64,000 nt of DNA from Nostoc sp. TCL26-01 (GCF_013393945.1 NZ_CP040297.1:772001-836000); one strand, 5' to 3'; positions 54,539 to 63,097 are shown, counted from the stretch's first letter. Translations and numbers: made by a program. Notes: generated from the sequence alone by a model not told the origin.

Positions 54539-55285
54539 TTAACCCAAATAAGCTTTTTTGACTCGCTCATCGTTAATTAAATCAGCAGCTGCACCTGTTA
54601 ACTTAATCGCACCTGCTTCTAAAACATAACCTCTATCAGCAATTTGCAGAGCTAAAGTAGCATTTTGTTCGACTAATAGAATAGTTACACCCGTAGCCCG
54701 GAGATTTTCAATAATGGAGAAGATTTCTCTCACAATAGCAGGGGCTAAACCTAAACTAGGTTCATCTAAAAGCAGAAGTTGTGGTCTACTCATTAAAGCA
54801 CGAGCGATCGCTAACATTTGTTGTTCCCCGCCACTGAGAGTTCCTGCTAATTGATTGTGTCTTTGTGCCAACCGAGGAAATAACTCAAATTGTTGTTGAA
54901 TATCAGCTTTAATTTCGGCTTGATGAGAGCGAATATAAGCACCCAAAAGTAAATTATCTAAAACCGTTTGCTTAGTCAGTACTCGCCGCCCTTCTGGGCA
55001 ATGAGCAATGCCAAGTTTGACAACCTCATGGGATAGACGACGAGTAATATTTCGCCCACTATAAATAATTTGCCCATGCCGAGGATTAACTATTTTAGAT
55101 ATAGCTCGGAGTGTAGTACTTTTACCTGCACCATTTGCCCCAATTAAAGTAACTACTTCACCTTTTTTAATAGTTAAATTAATCTGCTTTAGAGCTTGAA
55201 TACCACCATAATTTACATCAAGTTCCTGAAGTTCTAAAATTGTAAAATCCTCGCTATTCTCATGTCGGCTTGTCTCTACGTTCAT
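54539..55285 (-). CDS. Branched-chain/neutral amino-acid ABC transporter ATPase, LivF type
   Basis: About 248 residues from the ATG at 55285; the frame is open 16 codons further, but that part is unlike LivF. The ATPase motifs are LIGANGAGKSTTLRAIS (Walker A), LSGGEQQMLAIARALMS (signature) and LLLLDEPSLGLAP (Walker B). The LHYGGIQAL-like start and the ending VKKAYLG are typical of LivF. It pairs with LivG to power import. It is separated from livG by an opposite-strand Rpn gene of about 880 bp, so it probably needs its own promoter. Confidence 0.92.
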   Translation of the reverse strand: MNVETSRHENSEDFTILELQELDVNYGGIQALKQINLTIKKGEVVTLIGANGAGKSTTLRAISKIVNPRHGQIIYSGRNITRRLSHEVVKLGIAHCPEGRRVLTKQTVLDNLLLGAYIRSHQAEIKADIQQQFELFPRLAQRHNQLAGTLSGGEQQMLAIARALMSRPQLLLLDEPSLGLAPAIVREIFSIIENLRATGVTILLVEQNATLALQIADRGYVLEAGAIKLTGAAADLINDERVKKAYLG

Positions 55286-55388
55286 CGGCAGTTTATATCC
55301 AGAAATATTCAATGCTGATACCAAACCTAACATACATCATGAATCTTCAGGGTGTATGATTAATTACTAAAGTTTATATAAGTTTCTT

Positions 55389-56270
55389 GTGGCAAAAGCA
55401 GCAGATAATGGTAGCAAACGACTAATTAGTCTAGCTCCTGATGTGTGGGTACAATGGGTAACACAACTTCCCGAAGTTGTGGCAAAAGAAATTCTTGGTT
55501 CCGAATTTCAGTGGATTAGTCGTGAAACCGATGTTTTAGTCAAAGCATACAGCCCAGACCTGGGAGATTTTCTAGTACTTAACGAGTTGCAGTTACGTTA
55601 TAATGCACATATGCCTCTCCGCATGAGAGCATATACTGCACTAGCCCAAGAGCGATATCGATTACCAGTTTACCCAGTCCTCATCAATATCTTGCCACCC
55701 CCAGCCAGCGTAACTGTAGTCAATAGTTACAACCAGGAATTTTTAGGATTACGAGCAATTCAAGATTATCGCGTGATTAATTTGTGGGAGGTAGATGCTG
55801 AGTTAGTGTTTCAAGAACCACTACCTTCATTACTACCATTTGTGCCTATATTGCGAGGCGGTGGTGAAGCATCAGTTGTTCAACGAGCATTACAACTACT
55901 ACGAGCAGATCCCCAACTGAATCAGTTAGAATCATTGCTGGCATTTTTTGCTAGCTTTGTGTTAGACACACCTTTAATACAACAAATAATGAGGTGGGAT
56001 ATGGCTATATTACGAGAATCGCCTTGGTATCAAGAAATTTTTACTGAAGGTGAGCAAAGTGGACTACAGCAAGGAATTCAGCAAGGAATTCAGCAAGGAA
56101 TAGAGAGAGGTGCGCGACGACAGATCATTCAAGTATTGCAAATACGCTTTGGTGAAATTAATCAAGATATAAACACAAAACTGGCAGAAAAAAATATAGC
56201 GCAATTGGAAAATCTGATGGCTAGTGCATTAACTGTTGCTTCTTTAGAGGAATTTCAGAATATTCTATAA
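55389..56270 (+). CDS. Rpn/PD-(D/E)XK nuclease-like protein with DUF4351 C-terminus
   Basis: 293 residues from a GTG start. The N-terminal part (about 30-115) has the PD-(D/E)XK-like pattern of Rpn proteins: ETDVLVKAYS, then LVLNELQLRYNAHMPLRMRA with the E-x-Q catalytic pair. A Gln/Gly repeat (GLQQGIQQGIQQGIERGARR) leads to a C-terminal DUF4351-type helical domain (QIIQVLQIRFGEINQDINTK). Such proteins are common, variable and mobile in cyanobacteria; Rpn relatives promote recombination or act in defence. It is inserted on the opposite strand between livF and livG. Confidence 0.85.
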   Translation: MAKAADNGSKRLISLAPDVWVQWVTQLPEVVAKEILGSEFQWISRETDVLVKAYSPDLGDFLVLNELQLRYNAHMPLRMRAYTALAQERYRLPVYPVLINILPPPASVTVVNSYNQEFLGLRAIQDYRVINLWEVDAELVFQEPLPSLLPFVPILRGGGEASVVQRALQLLRADPQLNQLESLLAFFASFVLDTPLIQQIMRWDMAILRESPWYQEIFTEGEQSGLQQGIQQGIQQGIERGARRQIIQVLQIRFGEINQDINTKLAEKNIAQLENLMASALTVASLEEFQNIL

Positions 56271-56286
56271 AGATAAAGACGATCGC

Positions 56287-57066
56287 TCATTCATTTCCTA
56301 GATAAGCTTCAATCACCGCCGGATTCTCTCTGACTACAGCAGGTTCACCCAAGGCGATTAATTGACCAAAATCCAATACGGCAATGCGATCGCATAATCC
56401 CATCACTAATGGTACGTGATGTTCAATCAAAATGATCGTTAAATTAAAGCGATCGCGTAAATCTCGAATAAATTGACTCAAATGCTGTTTTTCATTGGGA
56501 TTCATCCCCGCCGCCGGTTCGTCGAGTAGCAGTATTTGCGGTTCTAAAGCTAAAGCACGAGCAATTTCTAAGCGACGTTGATCACCGTAAGCAAAGTTGC
56601 GGGATTTTTCCTCAGCGCGATCGCTCAATCCTACCATCTCTAATAATTCTAAAGCTTTTTGTCTACTGTGAGACTCTGCTTGCGGTGCTGGTGGTATACC
56701 GAAAACTCCAGTAAATATGGTACTTTTAGTATGTAAATGCCGGGCAATAATCACATTTTCTAAGGCTGATAATTCCCCAAACAAGCGAATATTTTGAAAG
56801 GTACGAGCAATACCCAATCCAGCAATTTGATGAGGGCGTAATTGAGCAATTGTCTTACCTTGATAGATTAACTCTCCACTGGAAGGAGGAATTAAAGCTG
56901 TGATTAAATTAAATAATGTAGTTTTACCCGCACCATTCGGGCCAATCAAGCCAAAAATTTCATGTTGATTGACTGCAAAAGATACATTATTTACCGCAAC
57001 TAAACCACCAAAGCGGCGAGTCAGAGAGTTAGCTGCTAAGATAACTTTACCTTGCTTGGGGTTCAT
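56287..57066 (-). CDS. Branched-chain/neutral amino-acid ABC transporter ATPase, LivG type
   Basis: 259 residues. Walker A is LIGPNGAGKTTLFNLIT, the signature YGDQRRLEIARALALEP (the LivG variant of LSGGQ) and Walker B ILLLDEPAAGMNPNE. LTRRFGGLVAVNNVSFAV and RTFQNIRLFGELSALENV are family-typical, as is the ending VIEAYLGNE. It overlaps the 3' end of livM by 4 bp, which means tight cotranscription and probably translational coupling. The gene ends 17 bp from the convergent end of the Rpn gene. Confidence 0.94.
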   Translation of the reverse strand: MNPKQGKVILAANSLTRRFGGLVAVNNVSFAVNQHEIFGLIGPNGAGKTTLFNLITALIPPSSGELIYQGKTIAQLRPHQIAGLGIARTFQNIRLFGELSALENVIIARHLHTKSTIFTGVFGIPPAPQAESHSRQKALELLEMVGLSDRAEEKSRNFAYGDQRRLEIARALALEPQILLLDEPAAGMNPNEKQHLSQFIRDLRDRFNLTIILIEHHVPLVMGLCDRIAVLDFGQLIALGEPAVVRENPAVIEAYLGNE

Positions 57067-57989
57067 CTATTTTTAGCCCTCCCTATTTTAAAAATATCTG
57101 GAGTTACTAAACCTTGGGGGAAGAAAATAGTACCGATGACTATCAATAAACCAAAAATAATTAACCTCCCATCTCGCAGAAACTGTGCCAACCAAATAGG
57201 TAAACCACCCGTATCAGCTATACCTCGGAGAACTTCAGGTAAAGCTGTAAATACCATCCCTCCAACTACCGAACCTAAAAAAGTTCTCGAACCACCAATT
57301 AACACGAAAGTTAGGTAAATAATACTAGCATCAAATGTGCCTTGACGGGCATTCCAAGTATTCAGAAAATGGGCGCTAATTGCACCTACAATACCTGCAA
57401 GAATTGCTCCCAAGGTAAATGCTAAAACTTTGTAGTAAGTAGGGTTAATTCCCATTGCCCCTGCGGCTAATTCATCTTCACGGATAGCAGTAAATGCTCT
57501 ACCCACTCGCACACGTTCTAAGCGGTAAAATAGCACCATACTAATTAGTAGTAATGGTAAGGCAATCCATAAATATTCGATTTGGCTTGGGAAGGGTTGA
57601 GGAATGCCAAATATACCTACAGCACCGCCTGTAATGTCTAAATTGAGAGATAATACCCGTAAAACTTCAACGAAAGCAATGGTGGCGATCGCTAAATAAA
57701 TTCCTCGTAATCTTAAGGCGGGAATTCCTACTATTATTCCCAATAAAGCTGAAACAAATCCAGCAATAAGCATTTCTAATAATAACAGAGGAATGGGAAA
57801 TAAATTATTGCTATTTTTAAAAACTGTTGTTGATAAAATCGCTGCAATATAACCACCTAAAGCATAAAATCCCGGACTAGCTAAAGATAATTGTCCAGCC
57901 ATCAGTGGTAAATAAAGTGATAGTCCCAGTAATGCCCCCAATACCATAGAGACGATAAGGGAACCATAGGTAGAGAAAAATTCAGCCAT
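57063..57989 (-). CDS. Branched-chain/neutral amino-acid ABC permease, LivM type
   Basis: 308 residues, about nine transmembrane helices. The start SLIVSMVLGALLGLSLYLPL, the cytoplasmic loop VRVGRAFTAIREDELAAGAM then GINPTYYKVLAF (EAA-like), and the ending LVTPDIFKIGRAKNR are typical LivM. It forms the membrane channel with LivH. It overlaps livG by 4 bp. The Uma2 gene lies 21 bp upstream, between it and livH. Confidence 0.93.
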   Translation of the reverse strand: MAEFFSTYGSLIVSMVLGALLGLSLYLPLMAGQLSLASPGFYALGGYIAAILSTTVFKNSNNLFPIPLLLLEMLIAGFVSALLGIIVGIPALRLRGIYLAIATIAFVEVLRVLSLNLDITGGAVGIFGIPQPFPSQIEYLWIALPLLLISMVLFYRLERVRVGRAFTAIREDELAAGAMGINPTYYKVLAFTLGAILAGIVGAISAHFLNTWNARQGTFDASIIYLTFVLIGGSRTFLGSVVGGMVFTALPEVLRGIADTGGLPIWLAQFLRDGRLIIFGLLIVIGTIFFPQGLVTPDIFKIGRAKNR

Positions 57990-58010
57990 TTTAAATTGTT
58001 TGATTAAATT

Positions 58011-58613
58011 TTAAGCTGTTAATATTTGCTCTGCTGTTAGCATTAATTCAGGAAAAGTTGACGATATGATTTGCTCAGAACCTTTAAAAGATGTGCGTTC
58101 ATATTTACCATTTACATTTAATGAAAACACAAAGACAGTCGGCTCCTTTGGTGTTCCTAAATATTTTCTGTCACCAATTGCTAAATAGTCAACAATCCAA
58201 TATTCGGGAATACCTAATCTTGCGTATTCATCTAACTTGTCAATGTAATCATCTTCCCAATTAGTTGATGTCACTTCTACTGCTAATTGAATCGGTTGAG
58301 CAAGTGCAGCATAAGCAGCACGATCTGACCGCCATACATCCCTATCTATCACACTAATATCAGGTTTGCGGCCTTGTTCTTTGTTTTCAGGAGCTATAGT
58401 TTTTAAAACTACTTTATTTTTAACGACATAATTTAAATTTAGTCGCCTAAGTTCATTGTTGAAAGCAAATAGAATAAAATCAGCGACATCATCATGATTT
58501 CTGGTAGAACACACTTCTACTACTTCTCCATTCACAAGTTCATAAAAACCTTCCTCTGGACATTGATCAAGAAACTGAGCAAAAGTTAATCTTTGTTTTG
58601 TAACTGTTGTCAT
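58011..58613 (-). CDS. Uma2-family PD-(D/E)XK endonuclease-like protein
   Basis: 200 residues. The Uma2 pattern is complete: EGFYELVNGEVVEV at the start, RKPDISVIDRDVW (PD of the active site), LAVEVTSTNWEDDYIDKLDE (E-x-T/S with downstream K), and YARLGIPEYWIVDY. The family is greatly expanded in cyanobacteria and its role is unclear; nuclease activity is predicted only. Here it sits inside the liv gene run, same strand, 21 bp before livM and 15 bp after livH, so it is probably cotranscribed with a transporter it has no known link to. Confidence 0.9.
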   Translation of the reverse strand: MTTVTKQRLTFAQFLDQCPEEGFYELVNGEVVEVCSTRNHDDVADFILFAFNNELRRLNLNYVVKNKVVLKTIAPENKEQGRKPDISVIDRDVWRSDRAAYAALAQPIQLAVEVTSTNWEDDYIDKLDEYARLGIPEYWIVDYLAIGDRKYLGTPKEPTVFVFSLNVNGKYERTSFKGSEQIISSTFPELMLTAEQILTA

Positions 58614-58628
58614 ATATAGTTCACTGTT

Positions 58629-59573
58629 TCAAACTTTTTGGATAAACCGACGACCCAGCAAACCTTGGGGTCTAACTAATAGCATGACAAATAAAATGCC
58701 AAAAGCTACAGCGTCTTTATACCCAGAATATTCAGATGGAACCAGCGCCTCGACTACGCCAATTAATAAGCCTCCTAAGACTGCACCAGGAATGCTACCC
58801 AAGCCACCCAAAACAATCACGGCTAAACCCCGTAACCCAAAGCCAATACCAAAATAGGGGCCAGCAATACTCACACTAGAAGCAACCAAAGTTCCGGCTA
58901 GTCCAGCGAGAAAACTGCTGATAAAAAAGGTTAAGACAATAAAGCGATCGCTATTGATTCCGAGTAAACTGGCAGTGGTTGGATCTTCTGCGATCGCCTG
59001 CATGGCTTTACCATATTTAGTGCGATTAATAAAATAGGTGAGAATAGCCACAATCACCACTGACACCACAAAAATCAATACCTGCACACTCCGAATCGGA
59101 ATTGGTTGTGCTACCGTGCCAAAATTAATTGCTGGCGGTAAATTGCCAAACGTATTAGCAGGAAAGGTATAACTTTCTGCACCGACCAAATATTGAATTA
59201 AGTTGACAATTACTACTGCTACCCCCAAGCTAGAAACCACAGTTAGCAAGGGATCAGAACCTTTACGTCGCAAAGGTTGGAAAGCAATACGTTCCATTGC
59301 TACTCCAACTAATCCTGCTAACGCACTACTAATAATCAAAGCGAAAGCAAATGGTAATTTTATCGGTAATGTAGCATTTGCTAACAACCCATTAAAACCA
59401 AAAGTACCACCCATAAGTGCATAAGTAAAATATGCCCCCAAGGTAAAAATTGCCCCATGAGCTAGGTTAATAATTCCTAAAATGGAATAAACCAAAGTAT
59501 AACCCAAGGCAAAAATTGCATAAACGCTGCCAATCGATAACCCATTCAACAATTGTTGGAAAAATACGTTCAT
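58629..59573 (-). CDS. Branched-chain/neutral amino-acid ABC permease, LivH type
   Basis: 314 residues, about eight transmembrane helices. The LivH start QQLLNGLSIGSVYAIFALGY then TLVYSILGIINLAHGAIF, the loop TKYGKAMQAIAEDPTTASLL and the ending LLVRPQGLLGRRF are clear. It pairs with LivM. It starts 94 bp downstream of the binding-protein gene, in a gap with STRR heptamers (59578-59635). It is more like a typical LivH than the isolated permease at 37.7 kb. Confidence 0.94.
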   Translation of the reverse strand: MNVFFQQLLNGLSIGSVYAIFALGYTLVYSILGIINLAHGAIFTLGAYFTYALMGGTFGFNGLLANATLPIKLPFAFALIISSALAGLVGVAMERIAFQPLRRKGSDPLLTVVSSLGVAVVIVNLIQYLVGAESYTFPANTFGNLPPAINFGTVAQPIPIRSVQVLIFVVSVVIVAILTYFINRTKYGKAMQAIAEDPTTASLLGINSDRFIVLTFFISSFLAGLAGTLVASSVSIAGPYFGIGFGLRGLAVIVLGGLGSIPGAVLGGLLIGVVEALVPSEYSGYKDAVAFGILFVMLLVRPQGLLGRRFIQKV

Positions 59574-59577
59574 TTAA

Positions 59578-59635
59578 TTTTTAGTCAATAGTCAATAGTC
59601 ATTAGTCAATAGTCATTAGTCATTGGTCATTGGTT
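59578..59635. repeat. STRR heptamers between livK and livH
   Basis: Heptamers of the form AGTCAAT/AGTCATT repeat about seven times. They lie within the liv transcription unit. Confidence 0.8.
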
Positions 59636-59666
59636 AGAAATCCCTCACTCAGCACTCAGTACTCCC

Positions 59667-60923
59667 TCATTTCAAAAACGCAAACTTCCCTTGGCTACCG
59701 TCTTTTTCCATTTTAATTTGAGCAACATAAAACTCTGGTTGTACTACTTCACCTGTGGGGGTAAAACTAATTTCTCCTAATGGTGTATTGTATTTACCAG
59801 CAAGTAATTGTTTATTCAATTCAGTACGTAAATCTGGTAACTGGATTTTATTAACTTTGCTTTTACTATCTAAAGTTTTGAGAGCTTCGACATAGACTTG
59901 TACGGCGGTAAAAGCTTGAGCGCTAAATTGGGGTGGTTCTTTTTTATATTGATCAATATAGGCTTGACGAAATGCGGTATTAACTTCACCTGGATGTTCT
60001 GGACTGTACGCTTGAGCTATTAAGACACCATCACACAAGGCTTTACAAACTGGGAAAATATTCGATGTATTCAGACCATTTCCACCAATAATTGCTCCTT
60101 TGTAACCTAATTCTCTTAATTGTCTCACTAAGTTACCCCCGTCTGCTGCCAGACCAGAAATAATTACTAAATCTGGTTGCAAATTAATCGCATTAGTAGC
60201 TTGAGATTGAAAGTCTGTATCAGTAGTTTGAAACTTTTGGACTGTGACTAATTCTAAACCTTGGTCTTTAACTGTTTTTTGAAAAATCTCCGTTTCTGAT
60301 TTACTAAAAGCATCATTTTGAGCAAAGAAAACTGCAACTTTTTTAATATTAGGATTTTGCTTAAGAGCAGCTTTAACTGAGTTAGGAGCAACCACAGATA
60401 CGGGTGCAGATACACGAGCTACATAATCACCTATCTCTGGGACACCTTTAGCTGTATTTGATGGCCCCACAACTGGTATTTTAGAGCGTTCAGCAATGGG
60501 ATCTGCGCTAAAAGCTTGTTGAGACAATGTAGGCCCCACAATACCGACTACCTTATCTTTATTAATTAAAGTTTGAAAAGCATTAATTGCTCCGGCTTCA
60601 TCACCAGCCGTGTCTTGAAATACTAGTTTTATGGTAGTGCCATTAACTCCACCTTTGTCATTAAAATATTTCTCGGCAATTTTCGCTCCAGCAACTTGTT
60701 CCTGTCCTAGTAGAGCGACATTACTTGTTTGAGCCACAGCAATACCAATAGGAATTTTACCTGATGTATCTGTTGTCGTAGCAACGTTTGCTGCCGTAGT
60801 ACTAGTTGTATTGTCTGGTGAATTAGTCGGCGGATTTGTACTTGTATTACCATTTCCACAAGCTGTGACTAGTAAAGCACAGGTAGATAACAGTGTTGTA
60901 GTATATGCAAATTTTTTTTTCAT
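59667..60923 (-). CDS. Amino-acid ABC transporter substrate-binding lipoprotein, LivK type
   Basis: About 418 residues from the ATG at 60923. An N-terminal lipoprotein signal peptide (MKKKFAYTTTLLSTCALLVT then ACGNG) has a lipobox LVTAC. A Thr/Asn/Ser-rich linker (about 25-50) is followed by a type I periplasmic-binding fold: IPIGIAVAQTSNVALLGQEQ, VVGIVGPTLSQQAFSADPIA, VAVFFAQNDAFSKSE, PDLVIISGLAADGGNLVRQL. It catches branched-chain or other neutral amino acids for the LivHMGF transporter. It is first in the gene run and should carry the main promoter. An upstream start would add eight residues before the signal, which is less likely. Confidence 0.93.
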   Translation of the reverse strand: MKKKFAYTTTLLSTCALLVTACGNGNTSTNPPTNSPDNTTSTTAANVATTTDTSGKIPIGIAVAQTSNVALLGQEQVAGAKIAEKYFNDKGGVNGTTIKLVFQDTAGDEAGAINAFQTLINKDKVVGIVGPTLSQQAFSADPIAERSKIPVVGPSNTAKGVPEIGDYVARVSAPVSVVAPNSVKAALKQNPNIKKVAVFFAQNDAFSKSETEIFQKTVKDQGLELVTVQKFQTTDTDFQSQATNAINLQPDLVIISGLAADGGNLVRQLRELGYKGAIIGGNGLNTSNIFPVCKALCDGVLIAQAYSPEHPGEVNTAFRQAYIDQYKKEPPQFSAQAFTAVQVYVEALKTLDSKSKVNKIQLPDLRTELNKQLLAGKYNTPLGEISFTPTGEVVQPEFYVAQIKMEKDGSQGKFAFLK

Positions 60924-61742
60924 AGGTAGTGATGAGAAAGCTAACAAAAATTGCTAAAAAAACACGTAGGATGAGTAATACTAGGAATGTCAATGTGAAT
61001 GATAAAATTCTGATTTCTAGTAGTTCCTTCCTCTGTGCCTCTGAGGCTTTGTGGTTCAGTAAATTATTTTTTGACTACAAAAACACAGAGAATATAGGTT
61101 TACAAGAATTTTATTAAATCATTTTTCTTAACTAAAATACAGTTATTGGGAAAATTTACAAGATTCGTCTCCCGTGAATGCTTGCACTACTATTTATGAG
61201 CCTGCTTCACCCATCCCTTCATAGATTGACAACCCTATGTTCCCAGGGTTGCATATAAAATTCACAACTTGCTGAAAATTTACGTAAATTTACGTATTAT
61301 CTTTTAGCTTTTTTTTGTAGAATTCTTCTGGAAACAACCAAAAAAATACATTAAATCGATAAATAAACCATATTATTAAATAGAGAAAGATTTATTTTGA
61401 ATTGCCGAAAGCTATATTATCCAGATCATCATGCAAATCTGAATCAGGTACACAGCCACATTATCATGCCACAATTGTATCATTGGCAACCACTGATTTC
61501 TCGACTTGTTTCTCGTTATAGCCGCATCCTTAGCATCAGCAAATGATGGCAAGAAAAATTCTCCTGCTGGATTAGTGAGGATGGAGTAAGCAGACTTGCT
61601 AACTTAGACACCCTAAATATTCACATTGAGGGCAAAGCCATAGCAGATCCTGATTATAAGCCTCTAACTTCTAGCCTCTTGTACCCCACTAAAGTGAGAA
61701 ATACGATAATGTAGAGGACGATGTTTGCATTACTCAATCTAG
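60924..61742. other. Intergenic region upstream of livK
   Basis: 820 bp. It contains a family E inverted repeat (61031-61090), a perfect 16-bp palindrome (61281-61296) and an AACCCT...AGGGTT hairpin (61230-61250). A stretch at 61395-61670 has a readable but stop-interrupted frame (for example MPQLYHWQPLISRLVSRYSR) that could be a decayed gene; I do not recognise it. Confidence 0.55.
61281..61296. promoter_or_regulatory. Perfect 16-bp palindrome upstream of livK
   Basis: TACGTAAATTTACGTA is perfectly symmetric and also part of a direct repeat AATTTACGTA. It is about 360 bp upstream of the livK start. A regulator-binding site is possible; which regulator is unknown. Confidence 0.4.
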
Positions 61743-62336
61743 CTAAATCTCATAATACCAAATATCCTCTTCTTTCAAGACTATGCGATGTAGGGATAGC
61801 CTATCGATCAAACCTTCCTGTTCAAATTGTCCTAGAATGCGAGTAATTGTCACCCTTGTCGAACCTAGCATTTCCGCTAAGTCTTCGTGAGTTAACCGCA
61901 TATCTATTAAACGTCCTTTCTCTACTTCTGAGCCAAACCTTTTAGATAACCATGCCAATAATTTAATCAACATTGTATCCACTTTCTTGTAGCTACGAAT
62001 GACCATTAATTCTTCCGCCTGTTGAATATGCGCCAACAGCGTCTCTGTGGCACAATGCCATTCTTCAATAGGTAATGTTGTTGCTTCCACTTTCGTCAGA
62101 CATTCCATCTGATATGGTTCTAATTTTGACAAAGACTTGCCTACAATATCTCCAGCACCCCATAGCCCTAAAGCGACTGTTGTGCCATTTTCTAAATAGC
62201 TAAAAGTCCTGACAAAACCAGCTTCAATCTTCCATAAACTATTTTGTTGTTCTGGAAGAAACGATCGCCGCGAGAAAATTTGCTTAGTATTCTTACTGGC
62301 TGGCTGAGAAATGCTTGAGTATAAAGACACCACCAT
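61743..62336 (-). CDS. Crp/Fnr-family transcriptional regulator
   Basis: 197 residues, somewhat shorter than NtcA or Crp. The N-terminal beta-roll (about 15-105) is degenerate (LWKIEAGFVRTFSYLENGTT then VALGLWGAGDIVG) and lacks a clear cAMP-binding motif. A dimerisation helix (about 110-140) leads to the HTH_Crp domain (about 145-185), where the turn and recognition helix LTHEDLAEMLGSTRVTITRI resemble those of NtcA (GSTRVT.TR.LG). It may thus read a GTA-N8-TAC-like site (inference). The ligand is unknown. A 15-bp palindrome lies about 50 bp upstream. Confidence 0.9.
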   Translation of the reverse strand: MVVSLYSSISQPASKNTKQIFSRRSFLPEQQNSLWKIEAGFVRTFSYLENGTTVALGLWGAGDIVGKSLSKLEPYQMECLTKVEATTLPIEEWHCATETLLAHIQQAEELMVIRSYKKVDTMLIKLLAWLSKRFGSEVEKGRLIDMRLTHEDLAEMLGSTRVTITRILGQFEQEGLIDRLSLHRIVLKEEDIWYYEI

Positions 62337-62386
62337 ATATAGTACGATTCCCCGATAAACTAACCGTAGTATATTTATATCAGTTT

Positions 62387-62401
62387 CTCACAACTTGTGA
62401 G
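62387..62401. promoter_or_regulatory. Palindrome upstream of the Crp/Fnr gene
   Basis: CTCACAACTTGTGAG is a perfect 15-bp palindrome about 50 bp before the gene start. It may be an operator, for instance for autoregulation, but the order of half-sites differs from the Crp consensus. Confidence 0.4.
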
Positions 62402-62769
62402 TATTGTAGTTAACAATTTGTGGCTAGGATGAGTCTAAGCTTGGGTTTGAATCTCACTTCATCCCCATAGTGACGATATGTGTCAGCCTGGACTCGGTAT
62501 CAGGGAAACTATGAAACCAGTGATAACTGGTAATCTTTGGCTAGATGTGTCTGTACCATTTGAGCTAGAGTAGAGAGCGATCGCAAATCATTAGACCTTT
62601 TCAAGCGATAGATAGGGATAGACTGAGCTACGCTAGTGCATTGGAGGAATTGGCTTCTACTGTGTGTCTGATACCATCGAGTTCTCTTTTCTCTAACCTC
62701 TAGCCCCTAACCTTTTATCTCTAGTTTCTAGCTTCTAGCCTCTGACTAATGGAAATCTCAAAATAATTG

Positions 62770-62811
62770 GTGACAATTTATACTATTTTAATTTTCTCTA
62801 GTCGTTATACT
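62770..62811 (+). promoter_or_regulatory. NtcA-activated-type promoter
   Basis: GTG at 62770-62772, eight bases, TAC at 62781-62783, then exactly 22 bp, then TATACT at 62806-62811. The canonical NtcA-activated promoter is GTA-N8-TAC, about 22 bp, TAN3T. The only deviation is GTG for GTA, which still fits GT-N10-AC. Transcription would start near 62818. Confidence 0.75.
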
Positions 62812-62817
62812 GATTTT

Positions 62818-62862
62818 TAGGTTCTACCTGGGAAATGTGAAGTGGCTTTGCCACTTCTTTTT
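62818..62862 (+). ncRNA. Candidate nitrogen-regulated small RNA (NsiR4-like layout)
   Basis: About 45-50 nt from the predicted start (7 bp after TATACT) to the terminator T-run. Predicted structure: a small 5' hairpin AGGT-TCT-ACCT, an unpaired GGGAAATGT, and the 3' terminator hairpin. There is no ORF. NsiR4 of cyanobacteria is a short NtcA-activated sRNA that represses the glutamine-synthetase inactivating factor IF7; the layout fits, but I cannot recall its sequence well enough to claim identity. It is encoded in a 1-kb gap between two minus-strand genes. Confidence 0.6.
62839..62862 (+). terminator. Intrinsic terminator of the candidate small RNA
   Basis: GAAGTGGC, loop TTT, GCCACTTC is a perfect 8-bp stem followed by TTTTT. 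There is no plus-strand protein gene for several kilobases upstream. Confidence 0.9.
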
Positions 62863-63068
62863 ATGAGTACTATAGCTTGGCACAAAAATAAAAAGCAATT
62901 TTATCAAACAGAATTCAGAAATCAGGAGTCAGAATTCAGCATGAATTGGAGTCCAACTGGGTAGCAAATATTGCTTTAAAATCGTACTACGTTCCGCTAT
63001 GCGCTTTCGTCTCTGGTGGGCGAAAAAAGACATCGACCGAATTTAATTCTACGTTGCCCGAAATCCTT

Positions 63069-63097
63069 GTAGAGACGTTGCACTGCAACGTCTCTAC
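63069..63097. repeat. Solo copy of the dispersed palindrome of element C
   Basis: The arms GTAGAGACGTTGC and GCAACGTCTCTAC are separated by 3 bp. The same palindrome forms the centre of element C and occurs inside the STAND gene. Confidence 0.8.

Noticed and set aside
61395..61670. Readable but interrupted frame upstream of livK
   Set aside because: It can be read as a decayed protein (HSHIIMPQLYHWQPL...), but no family is recognised and it has stops, so it is only noted in the intergenic entry.
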